Shown here one piece after another: positions 1 through 12,402 of a stretch of 64,000 nt of DNA. Position 1 is the stretch's first letter; every line of letters starts with the position of its first letter. The notes under the pieces are model-generated. The model was not told the DNA's origin, made no database searches, and was given only the letters and a program-made list of their open reading frames with translations. The position numbers were made by a program, and so were the translations under genes. The stretch is from Isoperla grammatica (taxonomy: Eukaryota; Arthropoda; Insecta; Plecoptera; Perlodidae), in contig OX246741.1 in the NCBI GenBank assembly GCA_945910005.1, forward strand, positions 43,501-107,500. The letters run 5' to 3'.

Positions 1-697
1 GAACACCCTGTTCGGACTGTTCGAGACTGTTCGGAACGGACAAATGAACGAACCTTTAGACGCCCGTACTCTCGTTGCTTATCCCGTACGTTTAATTCAA
101 CCATCAAGCTTCACATCACAAGCTGCAAGCATCACTAGTCCTATCAAAGATTAATTCAGTTTATCTTAGAATTAACAGGGAAGGATACACCTACGTCAAA
201 AACCGCAACAAATTTTCATTTTTAATTTATAGTACAAGAATGGGCTTCGAAATCAAAAATCTGAATCAACAGCGCACTGTGGTCAATGCTGTGGTTTAGT
301 AAGCCCTACACATTGAATGCGCTAAATCGTGACTTATATTTTAATCAGTATGTTTTTTTATAAATAATTAATTTTATTACTAATTATCGAATTATAATCA
401 AAATACTACGCTAATGGTTATAATATTATATTCAATCTGTAGGGCTTACCAAAGCAAAGTTCGCTGCTGATTTAGATTTTCGCTTTCTTGTTGCAATCTT
501 GAGATATTATTCAAAAATGAACATTTTCTGCGGTTTTTGACGTAGAGACTACCCTTTGCCCTTAACAGGTGTCTCTGACTAGATTGGCGTTCATTTGTGT
601 GAAAGTAGAACACATGTTTTTTCGTACTACTACTTTTTTCGTACCCATCGAGAAATAACATCCGAACAGTTACAAACACGACAAATGAACGAACCTG
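1..697 (+). repeat. dispersed repeat, copy A
   Basis: Both sides of this block carry the phrase ACAAATGAACGAACCT (about 42-57 and 682-697). Between them, the segments at 58-175 and 565-640 match, in reverse orientation, the block at 29500-29770. The shared landmarks are the CGCCCGTACTCTCGTTGC stretch, GATTAATTCAGTT, and the GTGTCTCTGACT to ACACATGTTTTTTCGTA stretch. A third related fragment lies at 30640-30745. This copy is interrupted by a MITE (180-561) that the 29.5-kb copy lacks. It has no coding potential, and the class of the parent element is unknown. Confidence 0.6.
180..561. mobile_element. MITE with long inverted termini, inserted in repeat copy A
   Basis: The termini are imperfect inverted repeats of roughly 120 bp. 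Both ends carry TACGTCAAAAACCGC, and further inside both carry GTAAGCCCTACA. The octamer TTAACAGG flanks the insert at 172-179 and 562-569. The related repeat copy near 29.6 kb reads straight through this point (AATTAACAGGTGTCTCTG), so an uninterrupted empty site is visible in the same window. The 8-bp duplication suggests a hAT- or Mutator-type mover. There is no transposase. Confidence 0.7.
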
Positions 698-1644
698 AAG
701 AAACCCAATTACACCACTGCCAGTGCCTTCTAACCCTTTCAAATTTCCAAGGTAGTTTTCAGGATGCACCAAAATGCCGCAACTAGCGAAGCCTAGCGGC
801 AATCTGTTAGACTAGTCTAGCGGAGAGCCGTGATTAGTTCGCGTAAAGCGCGGTATGTTTAAATCATAGCCTTCTCGAAAATCCGCGCAAGGTCCGTTTG
901 ATCTCAGACTAGCGGAGGCTCGTCGAACTTTGGGAGTTAAGACAAAGGGGTGAAAGTTTACACTTTCACCCCCAAGCTCTGCCAAAAGCAGCCAGACCCG
1001 CCAGGACAACTGTACTGACCGCATCCGCCACTTCATTCCAAAAACATTTTATTTCTAGGAATAACACCATCCAGGCAACAAAGTGGATTTCTGACATCAT
1101 ACAACTTAAAATATTGTTATCCTTATCATGCTCGATTAGCCAAGTTGCAAAAACATGAGACGTAAAGCCCAAATATCCTTATCATGTCATGATTTGCAGG
1201 TGAGGCCCGGCCTCACTTGCCTCAGCTGGCCAACCGCCACTGGTTATCGCTCACTCGGTGATGGTGTTTGGAGCCTACAGGGTTGGCTTAGTCACTTTAA
1301 ATTAAAGTCCCCCGCTTAAGGCTGGGAGAAAACGTTTAATTTTGTTAACGTTTATTTTTTCATAATTTTTCGCATTTAAACGTAACACGCCTCCTATTAG
1401 CAAAATGATAACAAAAAAATGAGTTGTAATGTTCGCAGAAAAAATTGTTCAACGAAATATCACGGGTGATTTATTATATTCGTTGTTGATTATATTCTCC
1501 ACTTTTATGTCCGACTGTCCACAGTCATTTTTACTCCATACACTAATCTATGTATTGTCGGCTCGTCGAAGAGCTGTGACATCGGCAAAATCTGCGAGTT
1601 TGGGTGGGGGTGGCGGGGGAGGGAGATTGGTCAGGCCTGTATAA
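698..1644. other. no gene recognised
   Basis: I see no conserved exon or recognisable repeat family here. There is a short G-rich run near 1602-1622. The reading frames present lack coding character. Confidence 0.5.
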
Positions 1645-1919
1645 TGGTCGGTCCACACAAATGTTTAAGGATTTAAGGTTTATGATTTAAGATTCTGTCC
1701 TAAGAAACGAATTTCTCTAAATGCTTTAGTAGGATGGCTACAATTGGCCGAATTTATAAAAGGTCACCTCTCATTGGCTGGTCTAAGAATTCCAGGTCTA
1801 AAGTTGAATCTTAGTCAACTTTGTTAAACCTGGCTCTTAAAACTAGCACTGGTTGTGAACGCTAACGTTGTTTTTCTATAGTTCAATCTTAAATCTTAAA
1901 CATTTGTGTGAACCGACCA
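1645..1919. mobile_element. MITE with TAA target duplication
   Basis: This 275-bp element has inverted ends TGGTCGGTYCACACAAATG, followed on both sides by runs related to TTTAAGATTTAAGATT. The trinucleotide TAA flanks it at 1642-1644 and 1920-1922. TIRs plus a 3-bp TAA duplication are typical of PIF/Harbinger-derived MITEs. It has no coding capacity. Confidence 0.7.
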
Positions 1920-3059
1920 TAAGACACGATTAAACATGTATGAATAATTGTACACGTGTATTCTCGCGCAGGCATTTACACGTTAAAATGACTCAGCCAG
2001 CTCCCCCACTGAAAATCAGTTATGTGACTGAGAGTGGGTTTAGGAACCTTTGTAACCTACGAGTTACAGGGTAAGTTTGAAAATGTGACTTATGTAAATG
2101 ATTTACCTAACCATTCACATTTGCTTCCTTGAAAACATACTTTATCTTCTCTATATTTAAGGTAAAGAAAATTACTGTAGCCATCATCTTGTTGATAATA
2201 TTATGAACAATGTATTTAATATGTCCTGTATTTGCCCACACACGAGCATTATGCTTATGTGGGCTTAACAAAATATGATAATGCATTTCTTGTTTTTTTT
2301 TTCATTACTATCGGTACTGTCTTTTTGCTCATAGAGTAGTTACTTATTCTGTTATTCATCATTCAGTATTATAATACAATTTTTGACCTCAACTATGAGC
2401 TGTTATTGTACTGATTCCCAAACCAATGTAATAAGCATTTTGTGAATAAACATCGTTCTGATTCTAATTCTGGGTAGACTCTAAATACGTTAATTTTTAA
2501 TTTATTCTTGTCTATTGCATGTACGTACAACCAGAGAAGAACCACATACAAGTAAGACTTGATTGTACTAGAATGTGGCACGATTCTTGTCACACTCGCC
2601 GACATATATAAATCAACGCGGATATATTCAACGCGTTCAATATGCCCGAGGTTTTTAGTTGAGCATCTCCAACAAGAGATTGTTTTTGGCGGCATTTTAA
2701 AAACGCTCTATAGACGGACCTAACCTTGGGCCTAAGTGTAAAATTGTGCCAAAATCATATGTTTGCACATGTATTAGAGCCTAGTGCATTTAATTGATAT
2801 GACTTATGCCAATATCAACCTTTTCCATTTTACTACACTGTTTGACAACTAATGTAGTGGGCGTAGCAAAACGACCTTGCGCCTAAACAGCCATGCCAAT
2901 GCTTGAGGTGTTCCGTAGTATATCGTGCTTATAGATGCTTTAACGTGCTGTAGAATGCCAGCGGCAAAGCATTTTGAACAAGTTACGGAACGCACCCAAA
3001 GATGATACAATCTGTTTAGACGGAATCCTGCTAGTCGATAAATTTTACCATAACTATTT
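1920..3059. other. region 3' of DHODH, no gene recognised
   Basis: This lies downstream of the DHODH stop codon on the minus strand, so its right part should hold the 3' UTR. I see no conserved coding segment or clear repeat. It is AT-rich. Confidence 0.4.
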
Positions 3060-6000
3060 TCAAGAACTGTTTCCTTTCCCAACTGCCTCTGCAATGCAGT
3101 TTAGTCCATCAGCTCTGAAACAAAGAAGATCAGAACTATTATTATTATTGAAAATGAGCTCACTTTGTTCTATGTGACTTCTAAAGACTCCCAACTGGAT
3201 CTGGACCACTACAAGAAAAAGGCCAAAACTAGTACACATGTGTAAGTTTATATGTATGACAATAGTTATATACCGGTAAGTGCAATGCAATGGATCGGTA
3301 CTTAACAGAAGCACGCTCAATTATTGCTCACATTTTGGTACAGAGTTGTGTCGAGTACGTAGGATAATGGCAATGTTGGGTAGGAACGGATTTTTTTAGT
3401 TCCGTTCCTTGGAACTAGTTCCTTTTTAAGGAACTAAGAAACGGTATAGTTCCTTTTTTCCAACCAGGAACTGTGGAACGACATAGTTCCAATTTTCCAG
3501 GAACTGTAACTTATTTTCATAAGTTCCTTTTATTTTTACTTGACTGTACAAGCTTGAAGGACGAAAGCGCCAAAACATAGTTTACTTACAAGATGACAGA
3601 AACGAGAAATCAAAAACAACTTTTTTTGTAATGTTACATTCTTGTCTACCCATCCCAACCCTCCACCTGGCCCCCGCGTGGGGTCTCCAATGGGCGAAGA
3701 CCCGAAACCGGTGACTAATCCCAAATCGCTCGTGCGGAATAAGCGTGTCATGTCACTTATAACTGACCAATCGTCCAACCCCTCCTATACACAGGTGTGA
3801 GAGCAACTCAGACTGTCATTCCAAAATCAAACAAAACATGAAATATATCACTTGTCAACCCATCACATCAGTCAATGTTCGAATTCATCAACTTCGAATT
3901 CATTGGAAACGGGAAGGCTTTGATGATGAAAGATGTGGGGGATGAAAGTGGGGTGGGGGTGAAGTTATTTAGGGGCAAGGACTCAAGGAGCTATCTCAAT
4001 ATTCACTGATCTATTCAATTCTTCGCGACAAGTGCATGTGACAAAAACCCTGTCTCTTTCGATCGTTTTGTTATAATGTCTGGTGTTTGTGGCAATAACA
4101 TACTGCTCTTTAAAAAATACAGACCATTTTTCTTTCCGGGCAAAAGTGATATTTTCGGCGACGAAGAAAATTTTTCGGCAAAATGCTTGCTTTGTTTACC
4201 AGTTAATAAAGTAATCGGTGCTTCGAGGTCATCGCCAGCCAATCTAAAGAAGCACATGCATTTTGATTCCTACAAATCTCAACCATATTTTAGGCGTTAT
4301 TTGCGAACCCTTGGCATTGAATTTAATTTAAAAACTTTAATTATTAACAATATAAAATAACCTCTTACTTTCAGTCAATGTTCTTGGTGTATAATGCATC
4401 AACCCGGATAATAACCATTGAGTCGATGGTTAGTATCCCGCTCGGCAATATCCAAAGAAAAATGGTTGTTGGCAGAAAGGAACTATTTAGAAACTAAGTT
4501 CCATTTTGAAAGGAACTAAGGAACGCCCCATGTTCCTTTTCTTTTAGAGGAACTTGGAACTGGAAAGAGTTCTTTTTTCCTTGCGTGGAACTGGAACTGG
4601 AACTAGTTCCATTTTTTAAGGAACTTACCCAACACTGGATAATGGTTTGTTAGGTTTTCTCTGTTGACTCTCGGGATCCACAGTCGAGTTAAGACGCGTT
4701 CAGACAGAATGACTATGGACTAAGACTAACAACCAGTGACTAAGCCTTAAGGCGCGTTCAGACAGAATGACAAGACTAACAACCAGTGACTAAGCCTTAA
4801 GGCGCGTTCAGACAGAATGACAAGACTAACAACCAGTGACTAAGCCTTAGGAAAACAAAACTCCGCCCCCATATCTTACAAAGAAATACATGACGACTTT
4901 GAAAGATGGCAGTCTTCGAGTGCTTTGACAAGTGAGTAGCGCACTCTTCCCGTAAAAATTAGTACTATGGCATGGGCGTGTAAAACAAAAACAGTTTCAT
5001 GTTGTCCTGAAGTTGACAGCTGTTATTAGGCCTATATTTGCTGAAAATGGATGAAGATATGAATGATATTGCCATAGTCACTCATTATCGGAATTCATTT
5101 TCAAATAGTTACTGACATGGACTCATAACCTACAGGCTGCATCAGAGGACGTGAAACTTTTATTTAAAATTAGGTTTGTTTGATTTACCGTCACTTTGTA
5201 CTTTTTGACATTTACCCATGAAATAACATGGAGTGAGTGCAAAAAGTACAAAAGGTGTAGCGAAATCAAACGAGCCTATTGTTTACATCGGTACCGGAAG
5301 CCGTGACCGGAAGCTGTCAAAACAAACTCTGCGTAAAAGTGAAAACCTTAACAACATTAAAACTTAACTTGACTCGGATGGTACGATTTTCATTGGCTGA
5401 ACTACTGTGACGTTCCACGCAGCAATTGGTTGTTACTAATGCTTAACAATCGTGAATAACAATAATGAACTTTCTTAATCACTCGGTATTAAACACTAAT
5501 CACTAGTAAAGTGTGTGAACATTTCAAAGTCAATCATATCCTTCAACTTTCTTAAACCTTAATAGTGTGAACCCGCCTTTAAGTACACGATCTGAACTTG
5601 GTTGCTATCAAACTGTTTTATTCACGTCAAAAGAAATGTATTGCATTTGTTTCCGTAATGTTGACTCCTCACACAATGTCATTGGGGCATATTAGGCTAC
5701 ATGTCATGCTCTTCACCTCATGCAGCCACCCACCACTTTTCAGGTAAGCTGTTGGTCTCCTTTCTTCTTTCCCCAATATATATCATAACCAGGGGCGGAT
5801 TTCGGTGTGGATCTGAACGGCGTGGAGCCGAGGTGAATTCTATACTGAACGAGTACAGATTCCATACTGAACTCGACTCTGCATTTGTTTTAGAAAAATT
5901 GAGACAAACATTATACTCCAAATGGATGCCTGTCTCTATGTTTACCGCTTACTGGCTAATCCGAGTTTAAAAAGTTAGTGATAGGAGAAAAAAAATTAAA

Positions 6001-6240
6001 TGGGTCCTAAAGTGTTTTATTCCTAAGTAATTAATATGTTGAATTTCCACTTCATTTGATTTTATTTCATTTCTCAATTATTTTTTCTTGTTCTTGATTA
6101 TATTTTATATGGTTCAGTAGTTTGTTTTGTTTTTATTGTTATTGTTATTTATGATTTCATTACTATTCATTGTTTGCATAGCTTAGTTTTATTTAAGGTC
6201 CTCCTTTGTAATCAGTTTTTATAACTGAATAGGATAGACA

Positions 6241-6290
<50 letters not shown>

Positions 6291-9236
6291 AACCACCTTG
6301 TGAGACAAGCACAAAATTGACCTTTTGAATATTTGTCAATTATTGTCAAACATCGTAGTAAATTCACAAAATTATTAACGATCCATTAAATAAATTACTA
6401 CTTGGGACTTTTTCAGGTACAGTAGTAGGCCTACTCGAAAAAGCTCGACTTTGGTAATTAAAAACCCAAATTTCGGGTATTGCCAACTACCTGAAACTAC
6501 CCAAAATTATGGGTACCCACAGACCCCTAATCTCTAGTAAGCACTAGGCATACCTGATGAGGTCATCAAGTTCTTTTTTTATTCGGCCAATGACGGGAGG
6601 CCCATGGTACACCAGCGAGGTATACAACTGGACCAAACTTGCCCCAGCCCGAATCTTGTCGTAAGCATCACAACCGGAAAAAATACCACCAACTCCTATG
6701 ATGATAATTTTACCTGCAACAATTAAAAAATGTCAATGTCAACTCTTTATGCTGTATTCATACTTGACTATGTATATCAACAGTGTTATATAATGTGCAT
6801 CAAACAAGTTGTTAGGACAGAGCTACAGGAGGTTGCCAAAAGGCTTTGGGCAATGTAATTGTATGCCAACAACTTACCTGAGTAGAGCGATGGTAACATA
6901 CGCTACATTTAACGGTTCTCTATAAATAAAGGTAACTATTAGCCATAGAGGAAAACTAATTGTATTTTTGGATCACTCGTATTTAGTAGTATCACCTGAA
7001 AAAAAAATCGTTTTGCTAGCTCTAACGGTTCGCTTTAAAAACGGGTTCCAAATCTAAAAAATTTTGAAGTTGATTATCTCAGTAAATATTGGCCTTTGAG
7101 GAAAAATAACTGTCATTTTAAATTAACATGTGTTTAGTAGTATAACCTGAAAGAAAATCGTTTGGCTAGCTCTAACGTTTCTCTTTAAATATTTTGAAGT
7201 CGATTATCTCGGTAACTATTAGCCGTAGAAAGAAACTACAGTAATAATATTTTTGGATCAAACGTGTTTGTAACACGTATCACCTGAAAAGAAATAGTTT
7301 GGCTATGACTAACGGTTCTCTTTAAAAAAGAGTTCCAAATCTTAAATTTTGTAGTCGATTATCTCAGTAACCATTGGCCGTAGAGGAAAAATAAATTATT
7401 TTTGGATCCCACATGTTAAGTAGCATCAGACAAATTAAAAGTCGTTTGGCTATATTGAACGGTTCTCTATAAAGGTAACTATTAGCCGTAGAGGGAGACT
7501 GTATTTTTGTATTGCACGTGTTCAGTTAGTAGTATCATCTGGAAAAAATCATTTGGCTAGCTCTAACGTTACACTTAAAAAATTTTGAAGTCGATTATCT
7601 CAGTAACTATTGGCTGTGCATAACCTAAAATAAAAAGTCATTCGGCTATCTGTACTTAAAGGTTCTCTTTGAAGGTAACTATTAGCCGTAGAGGAAAACT
7701 AATTGTATTTTTGGATTCCACGTGTTAAGTAGTATAACTTGAAAGAAAAACCATTTGGCTATACAGTATTTAACGGATCAATATATAAAGGTAACTATTA
7801 GCCGTAACGGAAATCTAATTGTATTTTAGGATCACAGGTGTTTAGTAGTATCATCTGAAAAAAATGTTTGGCTAGCTCTAGGCCTAAAGCCTAGTTCATA
7901 GCAACACGGCTAACGTGCCGTGCGTCCGTATAACGTGACACGGTAGTCCGGCAATTATTATAGTTCTTCGTAGTGCACGTCAGCACGGCAAAGCTACTCG
8001 AGCGCTATCTCTTCTCGGAACGGACAAACATGTAAAACGGACGCTTCGAAGAATGTCAGGGCTTAAATATCGTATTACCTAGGTATATTCAGGATAAAAG
8101 TGATCAATTAAATTAAGTTATGGATGAGTGAAGTACAATAAACCATTAAAAAGCAATAATTCTATTTTTAGTAGGCCTGGAGCCCTAGGCCTACAAACGG
8201 CCAAATGAGTTTACTATTAAGATTGCAAATCTCCAGCCGCAGCCGTGGCTCGGCGAGTGAGTCCGCGCCTTGCACCAAAAAGTCTCGGGTTCGATACCCG
8301 ACATATCCGTTTCTTTTTGGCTCTTATAATCTAAAGTGTTTGCACTTGTAATACACATGAATTAAATATTTTTTACTTAAAATGAAATCTCGGGTTTTTA
8401 GTCTGGTTTTTGTCTAGCATGTTTTGTACCAGTCAGACCCATGGCCAATCCAATTTCCATCCAACTCTTCACTCTAATAGGCTTTTCCTTATAATCTCTG
8501 TGTTTAACATTATATAAAAAGGGTCTTTCGTACACTAACGTTATTAGTGTATCAGTATTCATTATGCACGTGTGACAAACAAACTATTTACAAACACAAA
8601 CAACGAGCTCCTTTTTCGCGGGTTCAGGCCGTGGAGGAATAAGCGAGGACGAGATTGGCTGCCTAGTGTCACGTGTGAGTATACGTCACACACGGCAGAC
8701 ACGGAGGACGTCAAAAGATGAAGTTCGGTTATGTGAGACGGCCGTGCCGGACCGGTAGGCACGGCTGGCTTCCGATTGGTTCACGTGACCTGCCGGTCCG
8801 GAAAAAACGTGTTGCTGTGTTGCTATGAAAGCGCCTTAAGGGTTCTCTTTAAAAAAGTGTATTTTTTAATCACACGTGTTTACTAGCATAAACTAAATTT
8901 AGTCGTTTTATAAAATATAATGTTTTTACTTTTTGGACAACGTGACCTTCCTCAGTAAGTGAATGAATTTCCATGAATTTCTAATGGGCTAGGGGCCAAC
9001 TATCATACAACACTACACTATCATCAAGTAAGCGTACAGCTGCAAGTAAGCATACTGTTGCCAAAATACCAAACTTAATATTTTGAAATAATTTGGAAAT
9101 ATTTGTGTTACGTACTTAAATTTCATGATGTAATTCATCATTTTTGTAAGTACAGTAATCCAATGGTTGTGTGGAAGAGCGATATATGTATCGAACAACG
9201 CCATTTTGTCCATGTATGTGTACAAATAAAGACAAG

Positions 9237-9292
<56 letters not shown>

Positions 9293-11729
9293 ATTTATCT
9301 ATCTATCTATCTATCTATCTATCATTTTCACATGAAAAAAGTATGTCTATCTTCAACAATAGGAAACAGAAACATGAAACGTTTATGATAGCCTACTTTT
9401 TTTTATGATGTCTCATGTTTTAAATTTTTTAAATGAAATATGCATGTTTTAAATTTCCCATCTACAACTTACAATACTAAATTATTTTGACCAGAGAGAG
9501 CACACAGCAAAGCATATATTACAGCAACTGGAGTATGGAGAGAGAGGGGACACGTAGTTGCAAGAACATTATGAAAAGAGTTAGACAGTAGGCCCTACCT
9601 TCCGTTAGGCGATACATATCTTCAATGAGCTTTGTGGAGAGATCTGATATTGGGAGTCCACTTAAACCCCCCTCCTGCGTAGAGAGTTGGCTCCGAAGGC
9701 TCGGTATCCTCCCGACCGTTGTGTTGGAAATGACGAGACCGTCGACCCTACACTGGGAAACACAGAATTGCACTAGTACCACCGCAACAGCAACAGACAA
9801 CGCTCGACCCCGACCAAGTGACGACTACCTTCTCGTCTCGAAGGACGTCGGCAATGTCTCGTCGTTGGGCATCACTCAGATCCGGCGCGAGCTTGAGTAG
9901 CAGCGGGGGCCGTGCCGAGGAGGGCAGAGCGTCTCGCGTGGCCACCAGCCGAGTCAAGAGCTCTCGCAGTTGTTGCTTCGACTGCCAGGAACGTAAGCCG
10001 GGCGTATTGGGACTGGAAACGTTTATCACCAAATAGTCGGCCACGCCTCCGAACGTCTCGATCCCCTTGACGTAATCGTCGACCGGGTCCTCGGAATGGC
10101 GGTTCTTGCCCAGGTTAACGCCGACGATGCCCGCGTACCGTTCCACCTCCCTGAGGTGTTTTAGTCTCTTGTACACAGCAATGTGGCCATCACTGTTGAA
10201 CCCGTATCTGTGAACATCGTGGGCCTGATATGTTACCTGCATAAAGTGATACTAATACACACAAGACACAAACAACATACTTTCAGCTGCCAACATTGAC
10301 TACAGTACCCAAGTACCTAAATCCAAGATACCCGTCTGGGCCCGGGGAAGAATAGGTCCACAGTGACTCTGCTAGTCATAAGAAGTGAATAAAAGGAGAC
10401 CACGCTCCTTTCCCCCACTGTCCCACTCAAGATTTCTCCTGCCACTTGGCCCTGCCCTCCCTTGCTGGACCCCCACGATGTGTTACAGACATACAGCATT
10501 GTTCATCTCCATCTTCATATTACACCCACTCATCGTCTCGATTAGCCAAGTTGCCTAAATATGGGACGTCAAACCCAAATATCATTATCATCTTAATCCA
10601 TGACGAATAGATAACAAAGCAGTTGGTCTTGTTCTTGTACCAAATTGAATTATTCTAGCTTTGTATTTGTAAGCGAGCTAGTAATTACATAGGTCTGAAT
10701 AATTTTATTAAATGTATATAGTATGGTATTCCATATAATTACACAGACATAATACATTATGTTTGTATGAGTACCGTCAAGTTTGAAAAACACCCAAAAT
10801 CAAGACTTTTAAAGTAGCTCCTGTGAGTGTACTCACAGCTCAACTTACCAACAACTTATAAATACTAGTTAAGTAGGCCTACTATTTAAAAATAGGCCTA
10901 TAAAAAAAAAGTTCTGAGTTCCAATTAACTCAACCACTTTGGTATCCCCAAACATACACTATAAAAAAGTAATATGGGTAGGTATTGTATTTAATATTTA
11001 TTGTTACCTATTATGATTTAGAACTTTTTCCTACATAAGTGGTAAAAATATGACTTATTACTAAATGAATATGAATTTATATGTTACATGACTAAATATT
11101 TAGCGGGTCGTCATAATACCGGACCTTAGTAGCCCAACATACCGGTAGGACTAGTCCTAACATTTAACCATTATCAAGTAGGCCTATGTGTGGTAAGTGG
11201 AAGCGACAGACTTGCCTATTTATAACTGCTTTGTCTTGATCAAGCCGAAACACTCGGGGTTTTTCATTTCCAGGTTGAGGTAACGGGGTCACCGAGCCGA
11301 TCTCCACAAAACCAAATCCCATCTTACTCAGACTTCTAATTGCTTCCCCTTGCTTATCGAAACCAGCTGCAATACCTATAGGATTACTAAAGTCAAGGTG
11401 CCAAAGTTGTGTTTGCTGCAATTTAAACGGAGAAAGGTTACATAAAAAATCAAAGGCTTACATTTCTAAACATCTATAATGATCTTTCTTCCTACGTAAT
11501 ATGGTCACAGACTTACCAATTGTTTTGTATCGGCATATCTACATTTCGGTACAAATCCATACTTGGATACTAGAACTGCAAAATTGTGTGATGTTTCAGG
11601 ATCAAGTACTTTATGCATCAAAGGCATCAAAATATTATCATAGAATTTTTCATTTCCAGACACAATGTTTACACTTGTAAAAACTCCTAATGCACCAGCA
11701 GTAACATAAAACATTGATTTTAATTTTGC
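3060..11729 (-). CDS. DHODH: dihydroorotate dehydrogenase (quinone), mitochondrial (first coding exon uncertain)
   Basis: Class 2 dihydroorotate dehydrogenase oxidises dihydroorotate to orotate, passing electrons to ubiquinone, at the inner mitochondrial membrane (pyrimidine synthesis step 4). Minus-strand coding exons in order: 11729-11517, 11415-11216, 10207-9829, 9752-9599, 6713-6554, 3114-3060. All phases join, giving 386 residues before the stop. The human protein has 395, so only a few N-terminal residues are missing. Visible hallmarks: a hydrophobic membrane segment ([16 protein letters not shown]), the FMN-site block [39 protein letters not shown], the catalytic-serine motif [35 protein letters not shown] and [13 protein letters not shown]. 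Two oddities stand out. The donor after 11216 is GC rather than GT, and the intron 9753-9828 is only 76 bp. A hAT element and a MITE sit in the last intron. All catalytic motifs are intact, so I judge it functional. Confidence 0.93.
3371..4637. mobile_element. hAT-type DNA transposon, internally deleted, in last intron of DHODH
   Basis: The element is 1267 bp. Its left end is CAATGTTGGGTAGGAAC and the inverse of its right end is CAGTGTTGGGTAAGTTCC. A perfect 8-bp duplication, GATAATGG, occurs at 3363-3370 and 4638-4645. The CAGTG-like termini and 8-bp duplication are diagnostic of hAT. Subterminal GGAACT/AGTTCC repeats cover about 100 bp at each end, as expected for transposase-binding sites. 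Only a BED-finger fragment remains of the coding region. Confidence 0.9.
4076..4360 (+). pseudogene. BED-type zinc-finger fragment of a hAT transposase
   Basis: This 94-codon frame starts [20 protein letters not shown]. At residues 36-60 it has the BED spacing: CLLC, then a stretch with [14 protein letters not shown]. This is the DNA-binding module at the N-terminus of many hAT transposases. The catalytic RNase-H-like domain is absent because the element ends 280 bp later. The frame is probably a leftover first exon or a deletion relic rather than an active gene. Confidence 0.6.
4693..5579. mobile_element. MITE with TAA duplication and tandemly repeated left end
   Basis: The element is flanked by TAA at 4690-4692 and 5580-5582. 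Its right terminus (GTGTGAACCCGCCTT) is the inverse of the left-end family seen at 12403. The left terminus, CGCGTTCAGACAGAATGAC plus AAGACTAACAACCAGTGAC, occurs three times in tandem between 4694 and 4850 with a step of about 50-58 bp. It sits in the last DHODH intron. Confidence 0.65.
6242..6286. repeat. (TAAA)n microsatellite
   Basis: This is an uninterrupted run of TAAA units in a DHODH intron. Confidence 0.9.
7888..8836. mobile_element. non-autonomous TIR element with TAA duplication
   Basis: The left end AGCCTAGTTCATAGCAACAC and the inverse of the right end, AGGCGCTTTCATAGCAACAC, are inverted repeats. TAA flanks both sides (7885-7887 and 8837-8839). The interior is unusually GC-rich near both ends and carries a tRNA-like SINE head at about 8237-8312. 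There is no transposase frame. Confidence 0.6.
8237..8312 (+). repeat. tRNA-derived SINE head
   Basis: A perfect T-arm is visible: a 5-bp stem TCGGG/CCCGA closing the loop TTCGATA. It contains a consensus box B (GGTTCGATACC). A box-A-like TGGCTCGGCGAG lies about 40 bases upstream. The acceptor stem does not pair well, so this is a SINE promoter region rather than a working tRNA gene. Confidence 0.5.
9237..9323. repeat. (CTAT)n microsatellite
   Basis: This is a tetranucleotide run with one short interruption (ATATTTATCT) in a DHODH intron. The reading frame through it (SIYL repeats) is an artefact. Confidence 0.9.
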
Positions 11730-11800
11730 CTGAAAAGAAATATACAATGGTTTTTAATGTTTATTTACTGGTGTGATATATAGAAAATATATATATTTAC

Positions 11801-11833
11801 ATCGACTGTCTCTGAAAATCGAATTAAGTACAT
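11801..11833 (-). CDS. DHODH: candidate first coding exon of DHODH
   Basis: On the minus strand an ATG at 11833-11831 opens 11 codons (MYLIRFSETVD). It ends at a GTAAAT donor, and the phase matches the 11729 acceptor across a 71-bp intron. The intron position, a few codons upstream of the membrane segment, agrees with the vertebrate gene. The peptide is less basic than a typical mitochondrial leader, so a different first exon further upstream remains possible. Confidence 0.3.
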
Positions 11834-11870
11834 AATATTAAGTGAATATTAATCCAACACCCGGTTGCTA

Positions 11871-12055
11871 TTCCTGAAGTTCATGAGAACTCGAAGTAGT
11901 CCTTCAAGTTGTCACACAGTGAGATATCACTTGCTATTGGCTGACTGACTATTTTCCATGCGGTCTGCTACAGCAATCAGCCAATAGCAAGTGACAACCA
12001 TGTAGATATAATTCAAAGTGAGTATTGTCACAGTGACAACACTTTCAGGAATCAT
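11871..12055. repeat. foldback element upstream of DHODH
   Basis: TTCCTGAA at the left faces TTCAGGAA at the right. The inner arms TCACTTGCTATTGGCTGA and TCAGCCAATAGCAAGTGA are perfect inverted repeats around 11928-11945 and 11977-11994. This is a MITE-like hairpin. Its target duplication was not resolved. A poly-C run follows at 12070-12087. Confidence 0.55.
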
Positions 12056-12402
12056 GATTTTATCTTAACCCCCCCCCCCCCCCCCCCAAAAAGAAAACAC
12101 GTTTCAAAGTTAAGTTCTTATTTTTATTTCTTTGCCTTTTTCAATATTCCTGTGATAAGGTAGGCCTATACGTGAAAGGACATTTTTTATTTTGAAAGTA
12201 GGCCTAATTAAAGAAATACAAAATATCTTGGGCCTCCTATCCAACTTTTTAATTAACTAGGTACTTGTTAACAAAATAATGTAATTAATTTATTTATTTA
12301 TTACTGGAGCCAAAATGAAGTACCATAGATTAGATACTTCTTCAAAAATGTAATTAATACTTTTTATGAACTAGGAAAACACTCAGTTTGACACGTTGAT
12401 AA

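Larger units (their letters stand above)
6890..8930. repeat. degenerate tandem repeat, split by a TIR element
   Basis: A unit of roughly 110-150 bp recurs about eight times from 6890 to 7884 and resumes at 8837. Marker phrases are GGTAACTATTAGCCGTAGAGG, TTTGGCTAGCTCTAACGG and GGTTCTCTTTAAA. Copies have diverged and vary in spacing. The element at 7888-8836 interrupts the array within the phrase GCTAGCTCTAACGGTTCTC. Confidence 0.65.

Noticed and set aside
8237..8312. Functional tRNA gene
   Set aside because: The T-arm is perfect but the acceptor stem does not close, and it lies within a TIR element; a SINE head is more likely.
9103..9408. SIYL-repeat protein
   Set aside because: This is a translation of a (CTAT)n microsatellite in a DHODH intron.
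9748..9828. Frameshift in DHODH near 9753-9828
   Set aside because: It is a 76-bp intron with GT and AG ends; removing it restores [16 protein letters not shown] in frame.
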